Shown here: positions 47,764 to 56,778 of the stretch, piece after piece
Layout of the letters: the number at the start of each line of letters is the position of its first letter
Numbering within the stretch: the first letter of the stretch is position 1
NCBI GenBank assembly: GCA_021732285.1
Contig: JAKFVH010000207.1
Span: forward strand, 1-64,000
Direction of reading: 5' to 3'
Length of the DNA stretch: 64,000 nt
Source of the DNA: Reyranella sp.
Lineage (GTDB): Bacteria; Pseudomonadota; Alphaproteobacteria; Reyranellales; Reyranellaceae
Position numbers and translations under genes: made by a program
The notes under the pieces: generated by a model
What the model was told of the DNA's origin: nothing
The model's database searches: none
What the model saw: only the letters and a program-made list of their open reading frames with translations

Positions 47764-48966
47764 ATGACAGGCATTTTAGCCGGCCTTCGCATCGTCGAAG
47801 GCTCGGCGTTCATTGCTGCACCCCTGGGCGGCATGACCTTGGCGCAGCTCGGCGCCGACGTGATCCGCTTCGACGACATCAAGGGCGGGCTCGACAGCGA
47901 CCGCTGGCCCGTCACCAAGGACGGCCGATCGATCTACTGGGCTGGCCTCAACAAGGGCAAGCGCTCGATCGCCGTCGACCTGCGCAACCCGCGCGGCCGC
48001 GAGCTTCTGACGGCGCTGATCACCGCGCCGGGCGAGGGCGCGGGCATCTTCACCACCAACATGCCGGCGCGTGGGTGGCTCTCCTACGAGGAGCTGTCGA
48101 AGAAGCGCGCCGACCTGATCGCCCTCAACATCGTCGGCGCGCGCGACGGCAGCGCCCATGTCGACTACACGGTGAACGCCATCACCGGCTTTCCCATGGT
48201 CACCGGCCCGGTCGCCCACGACGGTCCGGTGAACGCCGTGGCGCCGCCATGGGATCTTGCGACGGCTTACGCCGGCGCGTTGGCCATCGTTGCGGCCGAG
48301 CGGCATCGGCGAATGACGGGACAGGGGCAGCGGATCGTGCTGCCGCTGCAGGACATGGCGTTGGCCGCCACCTCGGCGCTGGGCTACATCGGCGAGGCCG
48401 CCGTCAACCAGGTCGACCGCCCGCGCTTCGGCAACGAGATCTTCGGCACCTTCGGCCGCGACTTCAAAACCAAGGACGGCCGCTTCGTCATGATCTGCAT
48501 CTTCTCCGACCGCCACGTCGATGCCCTGGCCGAGGCCGGCGGCTTCGGCGAGGCCTTCAGGAAGATCGGGGTCGATCTCAAGACCGATGCCGGTCGCTGG
48601 GCGGCACGCGCCGAGCTCTGCGCCATCATCGAGCCGTGGGTGGCGGCGCAGACCGCGGCCGAGGTCAGCGCCGCGCTCAAGAGGGCCGGCGCCTTGTGGG
48701 CGCCCTATCAGACCTTCCGCGAGCTTGCGGCCGACAAGGCCAACGTGCTCGACAACCCGATGTTCGCCGTCCTCGATCAGCCCGGCATCGGCCGCTATCC
48801 GGTGGCCGCCACGCCTTTCCAGTTCGGGGCCTTCGAGCGCCAGCGACCGCGCGTTGCGCCGACGCTGGGCCAGCATACGGACGAAATCCTGGCTGGCATC
48901 CTGGGGCTCGGCGATCGCGAGATCGGCAAGCTTCACGACGACAAGGTAGTCGGTGGTCCAAGATAA
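47764..48966 (+). CDS. Family III CoA-transferase, mesaconyl-CoA C1-C4 transferase-like
   Basis: 400 residues from 'MTGILAGLRIVEGSAFIAAP'. The run 'LGGMTLAQLGADVIRFDDIK', 'YWAGLNKGKRSIAVDLRNPR', 'ARGWLSYEELSKKRADLIAL', 'AWD/PWD..TAYAGALAIVAAE' and 'GNEIFGTFGRDFKTKDG' closely follows the Mct group (2-methylfumaryl-CoA isomerase of the 3-hydroxypropionate cycle) as I remember it. Catalytic Asp of the family in 'LQDMAL'. A wider CaiB/BaiF role cannot be excluded. The next gene start overlaps its stop. Confidence 0.75.
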   Translation: MTGILAGLRIVEGSAFIAAPLGGMTLAQLGADVIRFDDIKGGLDSDRWPVTKDGRSIYWAGLNKGKRSIAVDLRNPRGRELLTALITAPGEGAGIFTTNMPARGWLSYEELSKKRADLIALNIVGARDGSAHVDYTVNAITGFPMVTGPVAHDGPVNAVAPPWDLATAYAGALAIVAAERHRRMTGQGQRIVLPLQDMALAATSALGYIGEAAVNQVDRPRFGNEIFGTFGRDFKTKDGRFVMICIFSDRHVDALAEAGGFGEAFRKIGVDLKTDAGRWAARAELCAIIEPWVAAQTAAEVSAALKRAGALWAPYQTFRELAADKANVLDNPMFAVLDQPGIGRYPVAATPFQFGAFERQRPRVAPTLGQHTDEILAGILGLGDREIGKLHDDKVVGGPR

Positions 48967-49804
48967 GATCCTCATCGCCGGTGGCGGCATCGGCGGACTG
49001 GCGACAGCTCCGGCCCTGGCGCAGAAGGGCCTCCCCTCGCTGGTCCTGGAGAAGGCGAGCCAGCTCGGCGAGATCGGCGCCGGCATCCAGCTCGGGCCCA
49101 ACGCCTTCCACTGCTTCGATCGCCTGGGCGTCGGCGAGGACACGCTGCGCCTGATGGACGCCATGGCCGACGGCGAGATCACCCACATCGATCTCGGCGA
49201 GGCCTTCCGCAAGCGTTTCGGTAACCCCTATGTCGTCGTCCATCGCGGCGACCTGCATGGCGTGCCGCTGAACGGATCCGCGACCACCGACTGATCGAGC
49301 TGCGCACCAGCGCCGATGTCACGGGCTATGACCAGGACAGCGCAGGCGTCGCGGCGCTGATCGGCGCCGACGGCTTGTGGTCCAACGTCCGACGGCAGGT
49401 GACGGCCGACGGGGCGCCGCGCGTCTCGGGCCACACGACCTATCGTTCGGTGATCCCCACCGAGCAAATGCCCGAGGATCTGTGCTGGAACGCCGCCACC
49501 CTGTGGGCCGGACCCAAGTGCCACATCGTCCATTGCCCATTGTCGGGCTGGAAGGTGTTCAACCTCGTCGTCACCCATCACAACGATGCGCCCGAGCCGG
49601 GTGCCGGCAAGCCGATGCCGGTCGAGGAGGCGCGTCGCGGCTTCACCGATGTCTGCCAGCGTGCGCAGAGCATCATCAGCCACGGCAAGGACTGGCGCAT
49701 GTGGGTGCTGTGCGACCGCTAGCCGACCGACCGGTGGATCGACGGCAGGGTCGCGCTGCTGGGCGATGAGGCCCTGGCTCTATGGCGGCAACGGGCTCGA
49801 TTAA
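48953..49804 (+). pseudogene. Decayed FAD-dependent aromatic monooxygenase (3-hydroxybenzoate 6-/salicylate hydroxylase type)
   Basis: Begins intact from a GTG: 'MVQDKILIAGGGIGGLATAP' (FAD motif) to 'VVVHRGDLHGVPLN', then a frameshift at about 49275 brings the continuation 'IRDHRLIELRTSADVTGYDQ', 'ALIGADGLWSNVRRQV' into another frame. An in-frame TAG near 49720 ('WVLCDR-stop-PTDRWIDGRV') stands where Gln is expected, and the sequence falls apart after 'ALLGDE' (normally GDAAH). Three separate lesions, so a true pseudogene rather than a sequencing slip. Confidence 0.85.
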
Positions 49805-49832
49805 TCCAAATGGATCAAGGCATTTTAGCCTA

Positions 49833-49864
49833 TTGAATAAACTGGTTGAACAAACTAGTTTGTT
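49833..49864 (+). promoter_or_regulatory. Promoter and palindromic operator of the Phd/VapC pair
   Basis: AACAAACTAGTTTGTT (49849-49864) is a perfect 16-base palindrome overlapping a -10 (TAGTTT, 49856-49861) placed 17 bases after TTGAAT (49833-49838). Type II antitoxin/toxin complexes usually bind such sites to repress themselves. Confidence 0.6.
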
Positions 49865-49879
49865 GACGAAGAGGTGCAC

Positions 49880-50122
49880 ATGACCACCGTCGGCTCCTTT
49901 GAAGCCAAGACCAACTTCTCCGCTCTTCTGGAGCGTGCCGAGCGTGGCGAGCAGATCGTGATCACCCGACGCGGCAAGCCGGTTGCCAGGCTGGTGCCCA
50001 TCGACAGCGCGTCGGTCACTCGCGCCGCCGAGGCCGTCGAGCAGCTCAAGAAGTTGCGGGAAGGTACGACCTTGGGCGGATTGTCGTGGAAAGAACTCAG
50101 AGACGAGGGCCGCAAGTACTGA
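49880..50122 (+). CDS. Phd/YefM-family antitoxin
   Basis: 80 residues from 'MTTVGSFEAKTNFSALLERA', with GAGGTG upstream. 'ERGEQIVITRRGKPVARLVP' is the diagnostic DNA-binding strand region; the C-terminal helix ('AVEQLKKLREGTTLGGLSWK') wraps the toxin. Partner is the PIN protein 2 bases downstream. Confidence 0.92.
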   Translation: MTTVGSFEAKTNFSALLERAERGEQIVITRRGKPVARLVPIDSASVTRAAEAVEQLKKLREGTTLGGLSWKELRDEGRKY

Positions 50123-50124
50123 GC

Positions 50125-50532
50125 ATGCTCGTCATCGATGCTTCGCTTGCCCTGGCCTGGTGCTTTGGCGATGAGAAGTCGCCCGTCGCGGACAAAGCGA
50201 TCGACCAAGTGCGTGACGAAGGGGCGTTGGTGCCTTCCCTCTGGCGACTTGAGGTGGCCAATGTCTTGTTTGCTGCGGAGCGACGGGGGCGAATAGGTCG
50301 AGCCGATCTTGAGCACAGGCTGAACTTGCTCTCGGCGCTTGCGATCACGACCGACATGGAAACCGACAGCCGCGCCTGGACGGATACTTTTGTGCTGGCG
50401 CGGTCGCAGCGGCTGACGCTTTACGATGCGGCCTATCTTGAATTGGCCATGCGCCATGGCGCCGAGCTCGCCACGCTGGATCACGATCTCGCGCAGGCAG
50501 CACGCCGCATGGGCGTGCCCGTTCTTTCCTGA
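50125..50532 (+). CDS. vapC: VapC-type PIN-domain toxin ribonuclease
   Basis: 135 residues from 'MLVIDASLALAWCFGDEKSP'. Acidic PIN residues: D5, E43 ('RLEVANVL'), D101 ('LYDAAYLELA') and D119/D121 ('LATLDHDLAQAA'), a complete Mg2+ site. Cleaves RNA, often initiator tRNA or rRNA, when freed from the antitoxin. Follows the antitoxin with a 2-base gap. Full length, so probably active. Confidence 0.93.
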   Translation: MLVIDASLALAWCFGDEKSPVADKAIDQVRDEGALVPSLWRLEVANVLFAAERRGRIGRADLEHRLNLLSALAITTDMETDSRAWTDTFVLARSQRLTLYDAAYLELAMRHGAELATLDHDLAQAARRMGVPVLS

Positions 50533-50537
50533 CCGAC

Positions 50538-51461
50538 ATGCCCGCCACCTCAGGCGCCCGTCCCGTCGCCATCGAGCTCAATGCCGTGCTGGTGGCGCTG
50601 ATCGGCGACGAGCCGCAGGTCCTGACCCTGGAGGACGGCGCCTTGCTGCCCTCCGGCCCGTTCGAGAGCGATCATCCGACCCTGCAGACCGGTGTGCGCG
50701 GCTGGGTCGAGCGGCAGACCCATCACCCGCTGGGCTATGTCGAGCAGCTCTACACGTTTGCCGATCGCTACCGCGAATCGACGATGGGCTATCGCATCGT
50801 CTCGATCTCCTACCTCGGGCTGACGCGCGAGCGCGCCGCGGCCGGCCAGCACGAGCCCGGCTGGCAGAGCTTCTATCGCTACTTCCCCTGGGAGGACTGG
50901 CGCGAGGGCCCGCCGAAGATTCTGGCGCGCGCGGTCCTGCCGCGTTTGAAGGGCTGGGTCGAAGCAGTGTCGGACAATGCAAGGCGCGAGCGCCGGCAGA
51001 GGGTCGACGGCAACTTCGACATCGACGCCTGGAACGAGGAGCTGGTGCTGCAGCGTTACGAGCTGCTCTACGAGGCAGGCCTGGTGCCGGAAGCCGGCCG
51101 CCCGCGCAAGCCCGTCACTGATCCCGTGCCAGGCGAGCCCATGCGCTACGACCATCGCCGCATCCTCGCCACCGGCATCGCGCGGCTGCGCGCCAAGATC
51201 AAATACCGCCCGGTCGTGTTCGAGCTGATGCCGCCCGACTTCACCCTGGGCCAGCTGCAGCGCGCCGTCGAGGCGCTGGCCGGCCGGCCGCTGCACAAGC
51301 AGAACTTCCGCCGCCAGGTCGAGCAGCAGGGCCTGGTCGAGGAGACCGGCGCAACGACGACCGGCACCGGCGGCCGGCCGGCCAAGCTCTACCGTTTCCG
51401 CCGCGAAATCGTGCTCGAACGCGCCGTCGCCGGCTCCAAGCTTCCGCTCGCCCGCTCCTGA
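50538..51461 (+). CDS. nadQ: NadQ-type regulator of NAD synthesis (Nudix-like + winged helix)
   Basis: 307 residues. N-terminal half: degenerate Nudix-like fold ('AIELNAVLVALIGDEPQVLT', 'HHPLGYVEQLYTFADRYRES', 'YRIVSISYLGLTRERAA'), without a catalytic Nudix box. C-terminal: 'VVFELMPPDFTLGQLQRAVE', 'HKQNFRRQVEQQGLVEETGA', 'GRPAKLYRFRREI' is a winged helix. COG4111 proteins of this build are assigned as nadABC repressors in alphaproteobacteria (from memory of regulon reconstructions). The nadABC operon with palindromes follows directly, which supports it. Confidence 0.8.
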   Translation: MPATSGARPVAIELNAVLVALIGDEPQVLTLEDGALLPSGPFESDHPTLQTGVRGWVERQTHHPLGYVEQLYTFADRYRESTMGYRIVSISYLGLTRERAAAGQHEPGWQSFYRYFPWEDWREGPPKILARAVLPRLKGWVEAVSDNARRERRQRVDGNFDIDAWNEELVLQRYELLYEAGLVPEAGRPRKPVTDPVPGEPMRYDHRRILATGIARLRAKIKYRPVVFELMPPDFTLGQLQRAVEALAGRPLHKQNFRRQVEQQGLVEETGATTTGTGGRPAKLYRFRREIVLERAVAGSKLPLARS

Positions 51462-51541
51462 TCGCGGGGCCTGCATGCACTGCCGTCAGCAGGGGCTCGA
51501 GGGGTTTCCGCATTTTGCGCAGTTTGCGCTACCCCCTCTGT

Positions 51542-51567
51542 CTGGAGTGCACCCCAAAAGTGAGACA
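51542..51567. mobile_element. Possible IS3-family terminal repeat (orphan end)
   Basis: TGGAGTGCACCCCAAAAGTG then AGACA resembles terminal inverted repeats of IS150-type IS3 elements (TG...CCCCAAAAGT..GACA). No transposase and no second end were found, so at most it is a remnant. Confidence 0.35.
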
Positions 51568-51582
51568 TTAAACTGCGGAGCC

Positions 51583-51728
51583 CCGCGTCTGCCCCGTCCG
51601 GATGCAGGCCGGACGGGACACGCGGTATCTGCCGTGCCCTTTTTGTCTCGGATCAACGATGCATAGAGCGGGAGCGTCGGGGAGCAACGCAACAGCCCGA
51701 TAATATAACTAAAGTATAGTCCTGTCAA
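51583..51728 (-). ncRNA. Promoter D with structured leader (possible small RNA)
   Basis: Minus strand TTGACA (51723-51728), 17-base spacer ending ACTTTAGTTA, -10 TATTAT (51700-51705). Downstream on that strand there is no credible gene but a long hairpin: 9-base perfect stem CCCGTCCGG/CCGGACGGG (51593-51617) extended by CCGCGT/ACGCGG. Either a small RNA or the leader of a lost gene. Confidence 0.4.
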
Positions 51729-51928
51729 CAACTACGGTTGTTTCCAGCCATTTTCACGACTTTTGGCGCTCCATACGGCCCTACGTCTGGCGGGTCTAAC
51801 CGGCGATCGCGCCATTCGTTGTGTCGCGGGTCTGGGGACCGACAATGCTTTCAACGTGAGCCGTGGGACCCGTCAGAACGTCTGGGCACGGATCGCCGCG
51901 CATAGAGAAATGCTCACAGGGAGCACCC

Positions 51929-51978
51929 TTGACTCCTCTTATGCTCATACTTAGCATATATATACTCAAGTTGAGCAT
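51929..51978 (+). promoter_or_regulatory. nadA promoter with two tandem palindromes (NadQ operators)
   Basis: -35 TTGACT (51929-51934), 17 bases, -10 TAGCAT (51952-51957). Palindrome 1, ATGCTCATACTTAGCAT (51941-51957), covers the -10; palindrome 2, ATACTCAAGTTGAGCAT (51962-51978), lies just downstream, with a perfect CTCAA-g-TTGAG core. Binding to either would block transcription. The nearby NadQ gene is the obvious ligand. Confidence 0.7.
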
Positions 51979-51989
51979 ATAGGTGTCCC

Positions 51990-52964
51990 ATGACTGCCAT
52001 CGCACCAGCCAGCCAGCTCTATGAACGGGTGAAGTCGGTGATCCTGCCGGCCGAATGGTCGGAGTTCGCGCCCGATGTCGATGCCATCAACCATCTGAAG
52101 CGCGAGAAGAACGCCGTCATCCTGGCGCACAATTACCAGACGCCGGAGATCTTCCATGGCGTGGCCGACATCGTCGGCGACAGCCTGGCGCTGGCCCGCG
52201 AGGCCATGAAGGTCGATACCGACGTGATCGTGCTGGCGGGCGTGCATTTCATGGCCGAGACCGCCAAGCTCCTCAATCCCGCCAAGCGCGTGTTGATCCC
52301 CGACCTGCGCGCCGGCTGTTCGCTTGCCGAATCGATCACGGCCGAGGACGTCCGCCTGCTGCGCCAGCGCTGGCCCGGCGTGCCGATCGTCACCTACGTC
52401 AACACCTCGGCGGCGGTGAAGGCCGAAAGCGACATCTGCTGCACCTCGGGCAATGCCAAAAAGATCGTCGAGAGCCTGGGCGTGCCCAAGGTGATCATGC
52501 TGCCGGACGAATACCTGGCCCAGAACATCGCCCGCGAGACCAACGTCGAGATCATCACCTGGGCGGGCCACTGCGAGGTCCACGAGCGCTTCTCCGCTGC
52601 CGACGTGCGCCAGCTGCGCGCCGGCCATCCGGGCGTCGTCGTGCTCGCCCATCCCGAATGCCCGCCCGAGGTCGTGGCCGAGGCCGATTTCGCGGGCTCG
52701 ACCGCGGCGATGGCCGACTACGTGACGCGCGAGCAGCCGGGCCGCGTCGTGCTGATGACCGAGTGCTCGATGAGCGACAACATCGCCGCCCTCAATCCCG
52801 GCATCGACTTCGTGCGGCCCTGCAATCTCTGCCCGCACATGAAGCGCGTCACCCTGCCCAAGATCCGCCGGGCACTCGAGACCATGCAGCACGAAGTGAC
52901 GATCGACCCCGCCGTCGCCGAGGGCGCCCGCCGCGCCGTCGAGCACATGCTGGCGGTCCGCTAG
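51990..52964 (+). CDS. nadA: Quinolinate synthase
   Basis: 324 residues. '[20 protein letters not shown]', '[20 protein letters not shown]', '[20 protein letters not shown]', '[11 protein letters not shown]', '[12 protein letters not shown]'. The likely [4Fe-4S] ligands are C110 ('RAGCSL'), C195 and C281. Condenses iminoaspartate and dihydroxyacetone phosphate to quinolinate, the start of de novo NAD synthesis. First gene of nadABC. Confidence 0.96.
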   Translation: MTAIAPASQLYERVKSVILPAEWSEFAPDVDAINHLKREKNAVILAHNYQTPEIFHGVADIVGDSLALAREAMKVDTDVIVLAGVHFMAETAKLLNPAKRVLIPDLRAGCSLAESITAEDVRLLRQRWPGVPIVTYVNTSAAVKAESDICCTSGNAKKIVESLGVPKVIMLPDEYLAQNIARETNVEIITWAGHCEVHERFSAADVRQLRAGHPGVVVLAHPECPPEVVAEADFAGSTAAMADYVTREQPGRVVLMTECSMSDNIAALNPGIDFVRPCNLCPHMKRVTLPKIRRALETMQHEVTIDPAVAEGARRAVEHMLAVR

Positions 52965-52974
52965 GGAGGCCGCC

Positions 52975-54537
52975 ATGCAGACCATGCGTTCCGAGCTGGC
53001 GGGCTGCCCCGTCATCATCGGCGGCGGCCTTGCCGGACTGATGACGGCGCTCAGGCTGGCGCCGCGGCCCGTGATTCTGCTGGCCAAGGTGCCACTGTCC
53101 GAGGGGGCGGCTTCGGCCTGGGCCCAGGGCGGCATCGCCGCCGCCGTGGGCGAGGACGATCGGCCAGCGCTGCACGCCGCCGACACCTTGGCGGCCGGCG
53201 ATGGCCTCAGCGATCCCGCCGTCGCCAGCCGCATTGCCGCAGCGGCGCCGGGCGCCATCATCGAACTGGAGCGCCACGGCGTCGTGTTCGACCGCGATCC
53301 GACCGGCCGTCTGGCGCTCGGCCTCGAGGCCGCGCATGCCCGCCGCCGCATCGTCCATGTCGCGGGCGACGGCACGGGGGCGGCGATCATGCGTGCCCTG
53401 GTCGCCGCGGTGCAGGCGACGCCCTCGATCACGGTGATCGAGGGGCTGGAAGCCCGTCGCCTGCTGGTCGACGACCGCGGCATCGCCGGCGTGCTGGCGG
53501 CAGGTCTTTCCGACGCCTGCCTGCTGCCGAGCCGCCGCGTCGTGTTGGCGACCGGCGGATTGGGCGGGCTCTATGCCCACACCACCAATCCGCTGGGCGC
53601 CATCGGCCAGGGCCTGGCGCTGGCGGCGCGCGCCGGTGCGGCGCTGGCCGACATGGAATTCGTGCAGTTCCATCCCACCGCGCTCGATGTAGGGCTCGAT
53701 CCCATGCCGCTGGTCAGCGAGGCCGTGCGCGGCGAGGGCGCAGTACTCGTCGACGAGACCGGCACGCGCTTCATGGCGGGACAGGGTCGAGGCGAGCTCG
53801 AGCCGCGCGACATCGTCTCGCGCGCCGTGGCGGCGCACATCGCGGCCGGCCGCCGTGTCTTCCTCGACGCTCGGCCGGCGCTGGGCGCGGCTTTCGCAAA
53901 ACACTTCCCCGGCATCACGGCGCGCTGCCGGGCCGCCGGCATCGATCCGGTGCGCCAGCCGATCCCCGTCCGGCCGGCGGTGCACTATCACATGGGCGGC
54001 ATCGCTGTGGATGCCGAGGGCCGCAGCACCATCGAAGGCCTGTGGGCCTGCGGCGAGGTGGCGGCAAGCGGCCTGCACGGCGCCAATCGGCTGGCCAGCA
54101 ACTCGCTGCTCGAGGCCGTGGTCATGGCGAGCGCCGTGGCCGACAGCATTGTCGGCACCGAGCCGGCGCGGTTGCCGGCGCCGCGGCCGGCCGCCCTGCC
54201 GGCGGCGCCGGACGTCAGGGCCCTGCGCGATCCGATCAGCGAGGGACTGGGCGTCGTGCGCGACCGTGCCGGCCTCGAGCGGGCGGTCGACCTTCTGCAG
54301 CCGCTCGCCTTCAAGGGCGGCGCTGCGGCCGATCCGGCACTGGTGGCCCTGATGATCGCGACCGCGGCCCTCGCGCGCGAGGAAAGCCGCGGCGGGCACT
54401 GGCGCGCTGATTTCCCGCAGGCCTCGCCTGCCTGGGCGCGCCGGCTGGTCCAGCGCATCCACGACACCGGCACCCGGCTCGTCTGCCGGGCCATGCCGCT
54501 TTCCACTGTCCCGCAACCTCTCGTCGCCGGAGCCTGA
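52975..54537 (+). CDS. nadB: L-aspartate oxidase
   Basis: 520 residues. FAD site 'VIIGGGLAGLMTALRLAP' at 13-30, 'GAASAWAQGGIAAAVGEDD', 'ATGGLGGLYAHTTNPLGAIG', 'FVQFHPTALD', 'YHMGGIAVDAEGRSTIEGLW', 'ACGEVAASGLHGANRLASNS'. Oxidises aspartate to iminoaspartate, the NadA substrate. Ten bases after nadA. Confidence 0.96.
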   Translation: MQTMRSELAGCPVIIGGGLAGLMTALRLAPRPVILLAKVPLSEGAASAWAQGGIAAAVGEDDRPALHAADTLAAGDGLSDPAVASRIAAAAPGAIIELERHGVVFDRDPTGRLALGLEAAHARRRIVHVAGDGTGAAIMRALVAAVQATPSITVIEGLEARRLLVDDRGIAGVLAAGLSDACLLPSRRVVLATGGLGGLYAHTTNPLGAIGQGLALAARAGAALADMEFVQFHPTALDVGLDPMPLVSEAVRGEGAVLVDETGTRFMAGQGRGELEPRDIVSRAVAAHIAAGRRVFLDARPALGAAFAKHFPGITARCRAAGIDPVRQPIPVRPAVHYHMGGIAVDAEGRSTIEGLWACGEVAASGLHGANRLASNSLLEAVVMASAVADSIVGTEPARLPAPRPAALPAAPDVRALRDPISEGLGVVRDRAGLERAVDLLQPLAFKGGAAADPALVALMIATAALAREESRGGHWRADFPQASPAWARRLVQRIHDTGTRLVCRAMPLSTVPQPLVAGA

Positions 54538-54540
54538 GCC

Positions 54541-55422
54541 ATGACGCTCTCACCCTTGCCCATCCTGATGATCGAGGCGCCGGTGCGCGCCGCCCTGCTG
54601 GAAGATCTCGGCCGAGCCGGCGATCTCACCACCGATGCCATCGTGCCGGCCTCGTTGCGGGCCGAGACAGCGCTGGTGGCGCGCCAAACTGGCGTTGTCG
54701 CGGGCCTCGATGCGGCCTCGCTCGCCTTCCGGCTGGTCGATCCAGCGATCCAGGTCCGCATCGAGCGGCCCGACGGCAGCCGCGTGAAGCCGGGCGATCG
54801 CATCGCCACGATTGCCGGCCCGGCGCGCGGCATGCTGACGGCCGAGCGCGTGGCGTTGAATTTCCTGGGCCATCTCAGCGGCGTCGCCTCGGCGACGGCG
54901 ACGCTCGTGGAGGCGGTGAAGGGCCACAAGGCGCGCATCTGCTGCACGCGCAAGACCATGCCCGGCCTGCGTGCGCTGCAGAAATACGCCGTGCGCGCCG
55001 GCGGTGGCGTCAATCACCGCTTTGGGCTCGACGATGCCGTGCTGATCAAGGACAACCACGTCGCCGCTGCCGGCGGGGTTGGCGCTGCGATCCGCGCCGC
55101 GCGCGAAGGCGTCGGCCATCTGGTCAAGATTGAGGTCGAAATCGACCGGCTCGACCAGCTCGACGAAGCGCTTGCCGAGAAGGCCGACGCCGTGCTGCTC
55201 GACAATATGGGGCCCGAGACGCTGGCCGAGGCGGTGCGCCGCATCGCCGGCCGCGCCATCGCCGAGGCCTCGGGCCGCATCACGCCGGCGACGGCGCCCG
55301 CCATTGCCGCGAGCGGCGTCGATCTGATCTCGGCCGGCTGGCTGACGCACAGCGCCCAGGTGCTCGATATCGGGCTCGACTGGCGGCATGCTTCGACCGG
55401 AGCCGAAAGATCGGCGGCGTGA
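54541..55422 (+). CDS. nadC: Nicotinate-nucleotide pyrophosphorylase (carboxylating)
   Basis: 293 residues, 3 bases after nadB. 'LEDLGRAGDLTTDAIVP', 'AERVALNFLGHLSGVASATA', 'CCTRKTMPGLRALQKYAVRA', 'GGGVNHRFGLDDAVLIKDNH', 'DAVLLDNMGPETLAEAVRRI' are all NadC signatures. It turns quinolinate plus PRPP into nicotinate mononucleotide. Completes the operon. Confidence 0.96.
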   Translation: MTLSPLPILMIEAPVRAALLEDLGRAGDLTTDAIVPASLRAETALVARQTGVVAGLDAASLAFRLVDPAIQVRIERPDGSRVKPGDRIATIAGPARGMLTAERVALNFLGHLSGVASATATLVEAVKGHKARICCTRKTMPGLRALQKYAVRAGGGVNHRFGLDDAVLIKDNHVAAAGGVGAAIRAAREGVGHLVKIEVEIDRLDQLDEALAEKADAVLLDNMGPETLAEAVRRIAGRAIAEASGRITPATAPAIAASGVDLISAGWLTHSAQVLDIGLDWRHASTGAERSAA

Positions 55423-55456
55423 AGAGGTCTATCTTCTCCGTATGGAGGAGGCAGCC

Positions 55457-55801
55457 ATGATCGCCGTCATCTTCGAAGTATGGCCGGCCGACGGCCGCAA
55501 GCAGACCTATCTCGCCATCGCCGCCTCGCTGCGCGCCGAGCTGCAGGCGATGGATGGCTTCATCAGCATCGAGCGCTTCCAGAGCCTGACGGACGAGACC
55601 AAGCTTCTGTCGCTGTCCTTCTGGCGCGATGAGGCCGCGGTCGCGGCGTGGCGCAACGTCGAGCACCATCGCGCCGCGCAGAAGCGCGGCCGCGAGGGCG
55701 TGTTCCGTGACTATCGACTGCGCATCGCCAGCGTGGTGCGCGACTACGGCATGACGGAGCGCGCCGAGGCGCCGGCCGATTCGCGCGCCACCAACGGCTA
55801 G
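55457..55801 (+). CDS. ABM-domain (antibiotic biosynthesis monooxygenase-like) protein
   Basis: 114 residues from 'MIAVIFEVWPADGRKQTYLA' after GGAGGAGG. Ferredoxin-like fold: 'MDGFISIERFQSLTDETKLL' and 'SLSFWRDEAAVAAWRNVEHH' with 'RAAQKRGREGVFRDYRLRIA'. These small dimeric proteins act as cofactor-free oxygenases or haem-degrading enzymes; substrate here unknown. It stands 34 bases after nadC and may share its transcript. Confidence 0.85.
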   Translation: MIAVIFEVWPADGRKQTYLAIAASLRAELQAMDGFISIERFQSLTDETKLLSLSFWRDEAAVAAWRNVEHHRAAQKRGREGVFRDYRLRIASVVRDYGMTERAEAPADSRATNG

Positions 55802-55882
55802 GCCCCCGCCGGGCCATACTTGATAGACGCCAATATTCGGCCGATGCTATCGCCTGCGGGTCGAGAAGTGAGGAGCCAGATC

Positions 55883-56764
55883 ATGGGTGCTGCCGCAGCG
55901 AGGATTCCGACCGAGGCCATGAAGATCGAGAAGGTCAAGGAGCACATCGGCGCCATTGTCACGGGCATCGACCTCGCGTGTCCCATCGACGGCGCGATGC
56001 GGAAGAAGCTCTACGACGCCGTCGTCGAAAACGTGGTCCTTGTGATTCGTGGGCAAGAGCATCTCACGCCGGGCCAGTTGCAAGCCGCTGGAGAGATGTT
56101 CGGCGAGCTGATGGAGGACCAGAACCGGCGCTATCTGGTTGACGGATTTCCGTTGATCAGTGTGCTCGACAACCGCCACCTGGACAGCAAGGGTCAGCCG
56201 GCAAAGGTCGGCGGCAATGCCACCTGGCACACCGACCATACCAACCAGGAATTGCCGCCCAAGTTCACCATGCTGTATGCGGTGGCCGTGCCGGACAGGG
56301 GTGGCGGGACATCGGTTTGCAATGCGCGTGCCGGCTACGAGGCGCTTCCGGACGACGTGAAACTGAAGATCGTCGATGCGAAGACCGAGAATACGCTGAT
56401 CAGCAGCGCGCGGATGAAGACAGCCAATCCGGACATCGTGAAGGCCCAGCTTGCGGCGACGAAACCGCCGACGGTGCATCCCCTGGTCCGCACCCATCCC
56501 GAGACCGGCACCAAGGCTGCGTGGTTCCACAAGGCCAAGACCGAGACGGTCACCGGCCTGTCGCCCGAGGAAACCCAGGATTTTCTGCAGGACTTGACCG
56601 ACAGGATCGCGCAGCCGCAATTTTGCTACACGCACGAGTACAGGAAGGGCGATCTGCTGATCATCGATGACCGCGCCTCATTGCACAAAGCCGGCTTCGA
56701 TTACGATCACAGCCAGCATCGCCGCCTGTATCGGATGCTGGTGCGTGGCGACCGTCCCTACTGA
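55883..56764 (+). CDS. TauD/TfdA-family 2-oxoglutarate-dependent dioxygenase
   Basis: 293 residues from the ATG that follows TGAGGAG by 7 bases. Iron site 'TWHTDHTNQE' (H-x-D, residues 116 and 118 from this start) and the distal His with the 2-oxoglutarate Arg in 'HEYRKGDLLIIDDRASLHKA' and 'HRRLYRM'. Cytoplasmic Fe(II) enzyme hydroxylating a small organic acid or sulfonate. Followed by a VOC dioxygenase-like gene with a 14-base gap. Confidence 0.88.
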   Translation: MGAAAARIPTEAMKIEKVKEHIGAIVTGIDLACPIDGAMRKKLYDAVVENVVLVIRGQEHLTPGQLQAAGEMFGELMEDQNRRYLVDGFPLISVLDNRHLDSKGQPAKVGGNATWHTDHTNQELPPKFTMLYAVAVPDRGGGTSVCNARAGYEALPDDVKLKIVDAKTENTLISSARMKTANPDIVKAQLAATKPPTVHPLVRTHPETGTKAAWFHKAKTETVTGLSPEETQDFLQDLTDRIAQPQFCYTHEYRKGDLLIIDDRASLHKAGFDYDHSQHRRLYRMLVRGDRPY

Positions 56765-56778
56765 TTGACGAGGACAAC

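Larger units (their letters stand above)
51462..51989. other. Non-coding region between nadQ and nadA
   Basis: 528 bases. It contains an IS-end-like sequence (51542-51567), a long imperfect hairpin (51583-51625), a minus-strand promoter (51700-51728) and the nadA promoter with two palindromes (51929-51978), each listed separately. 51730-51925 holds nothing recognisable. Confidence 0.7.
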
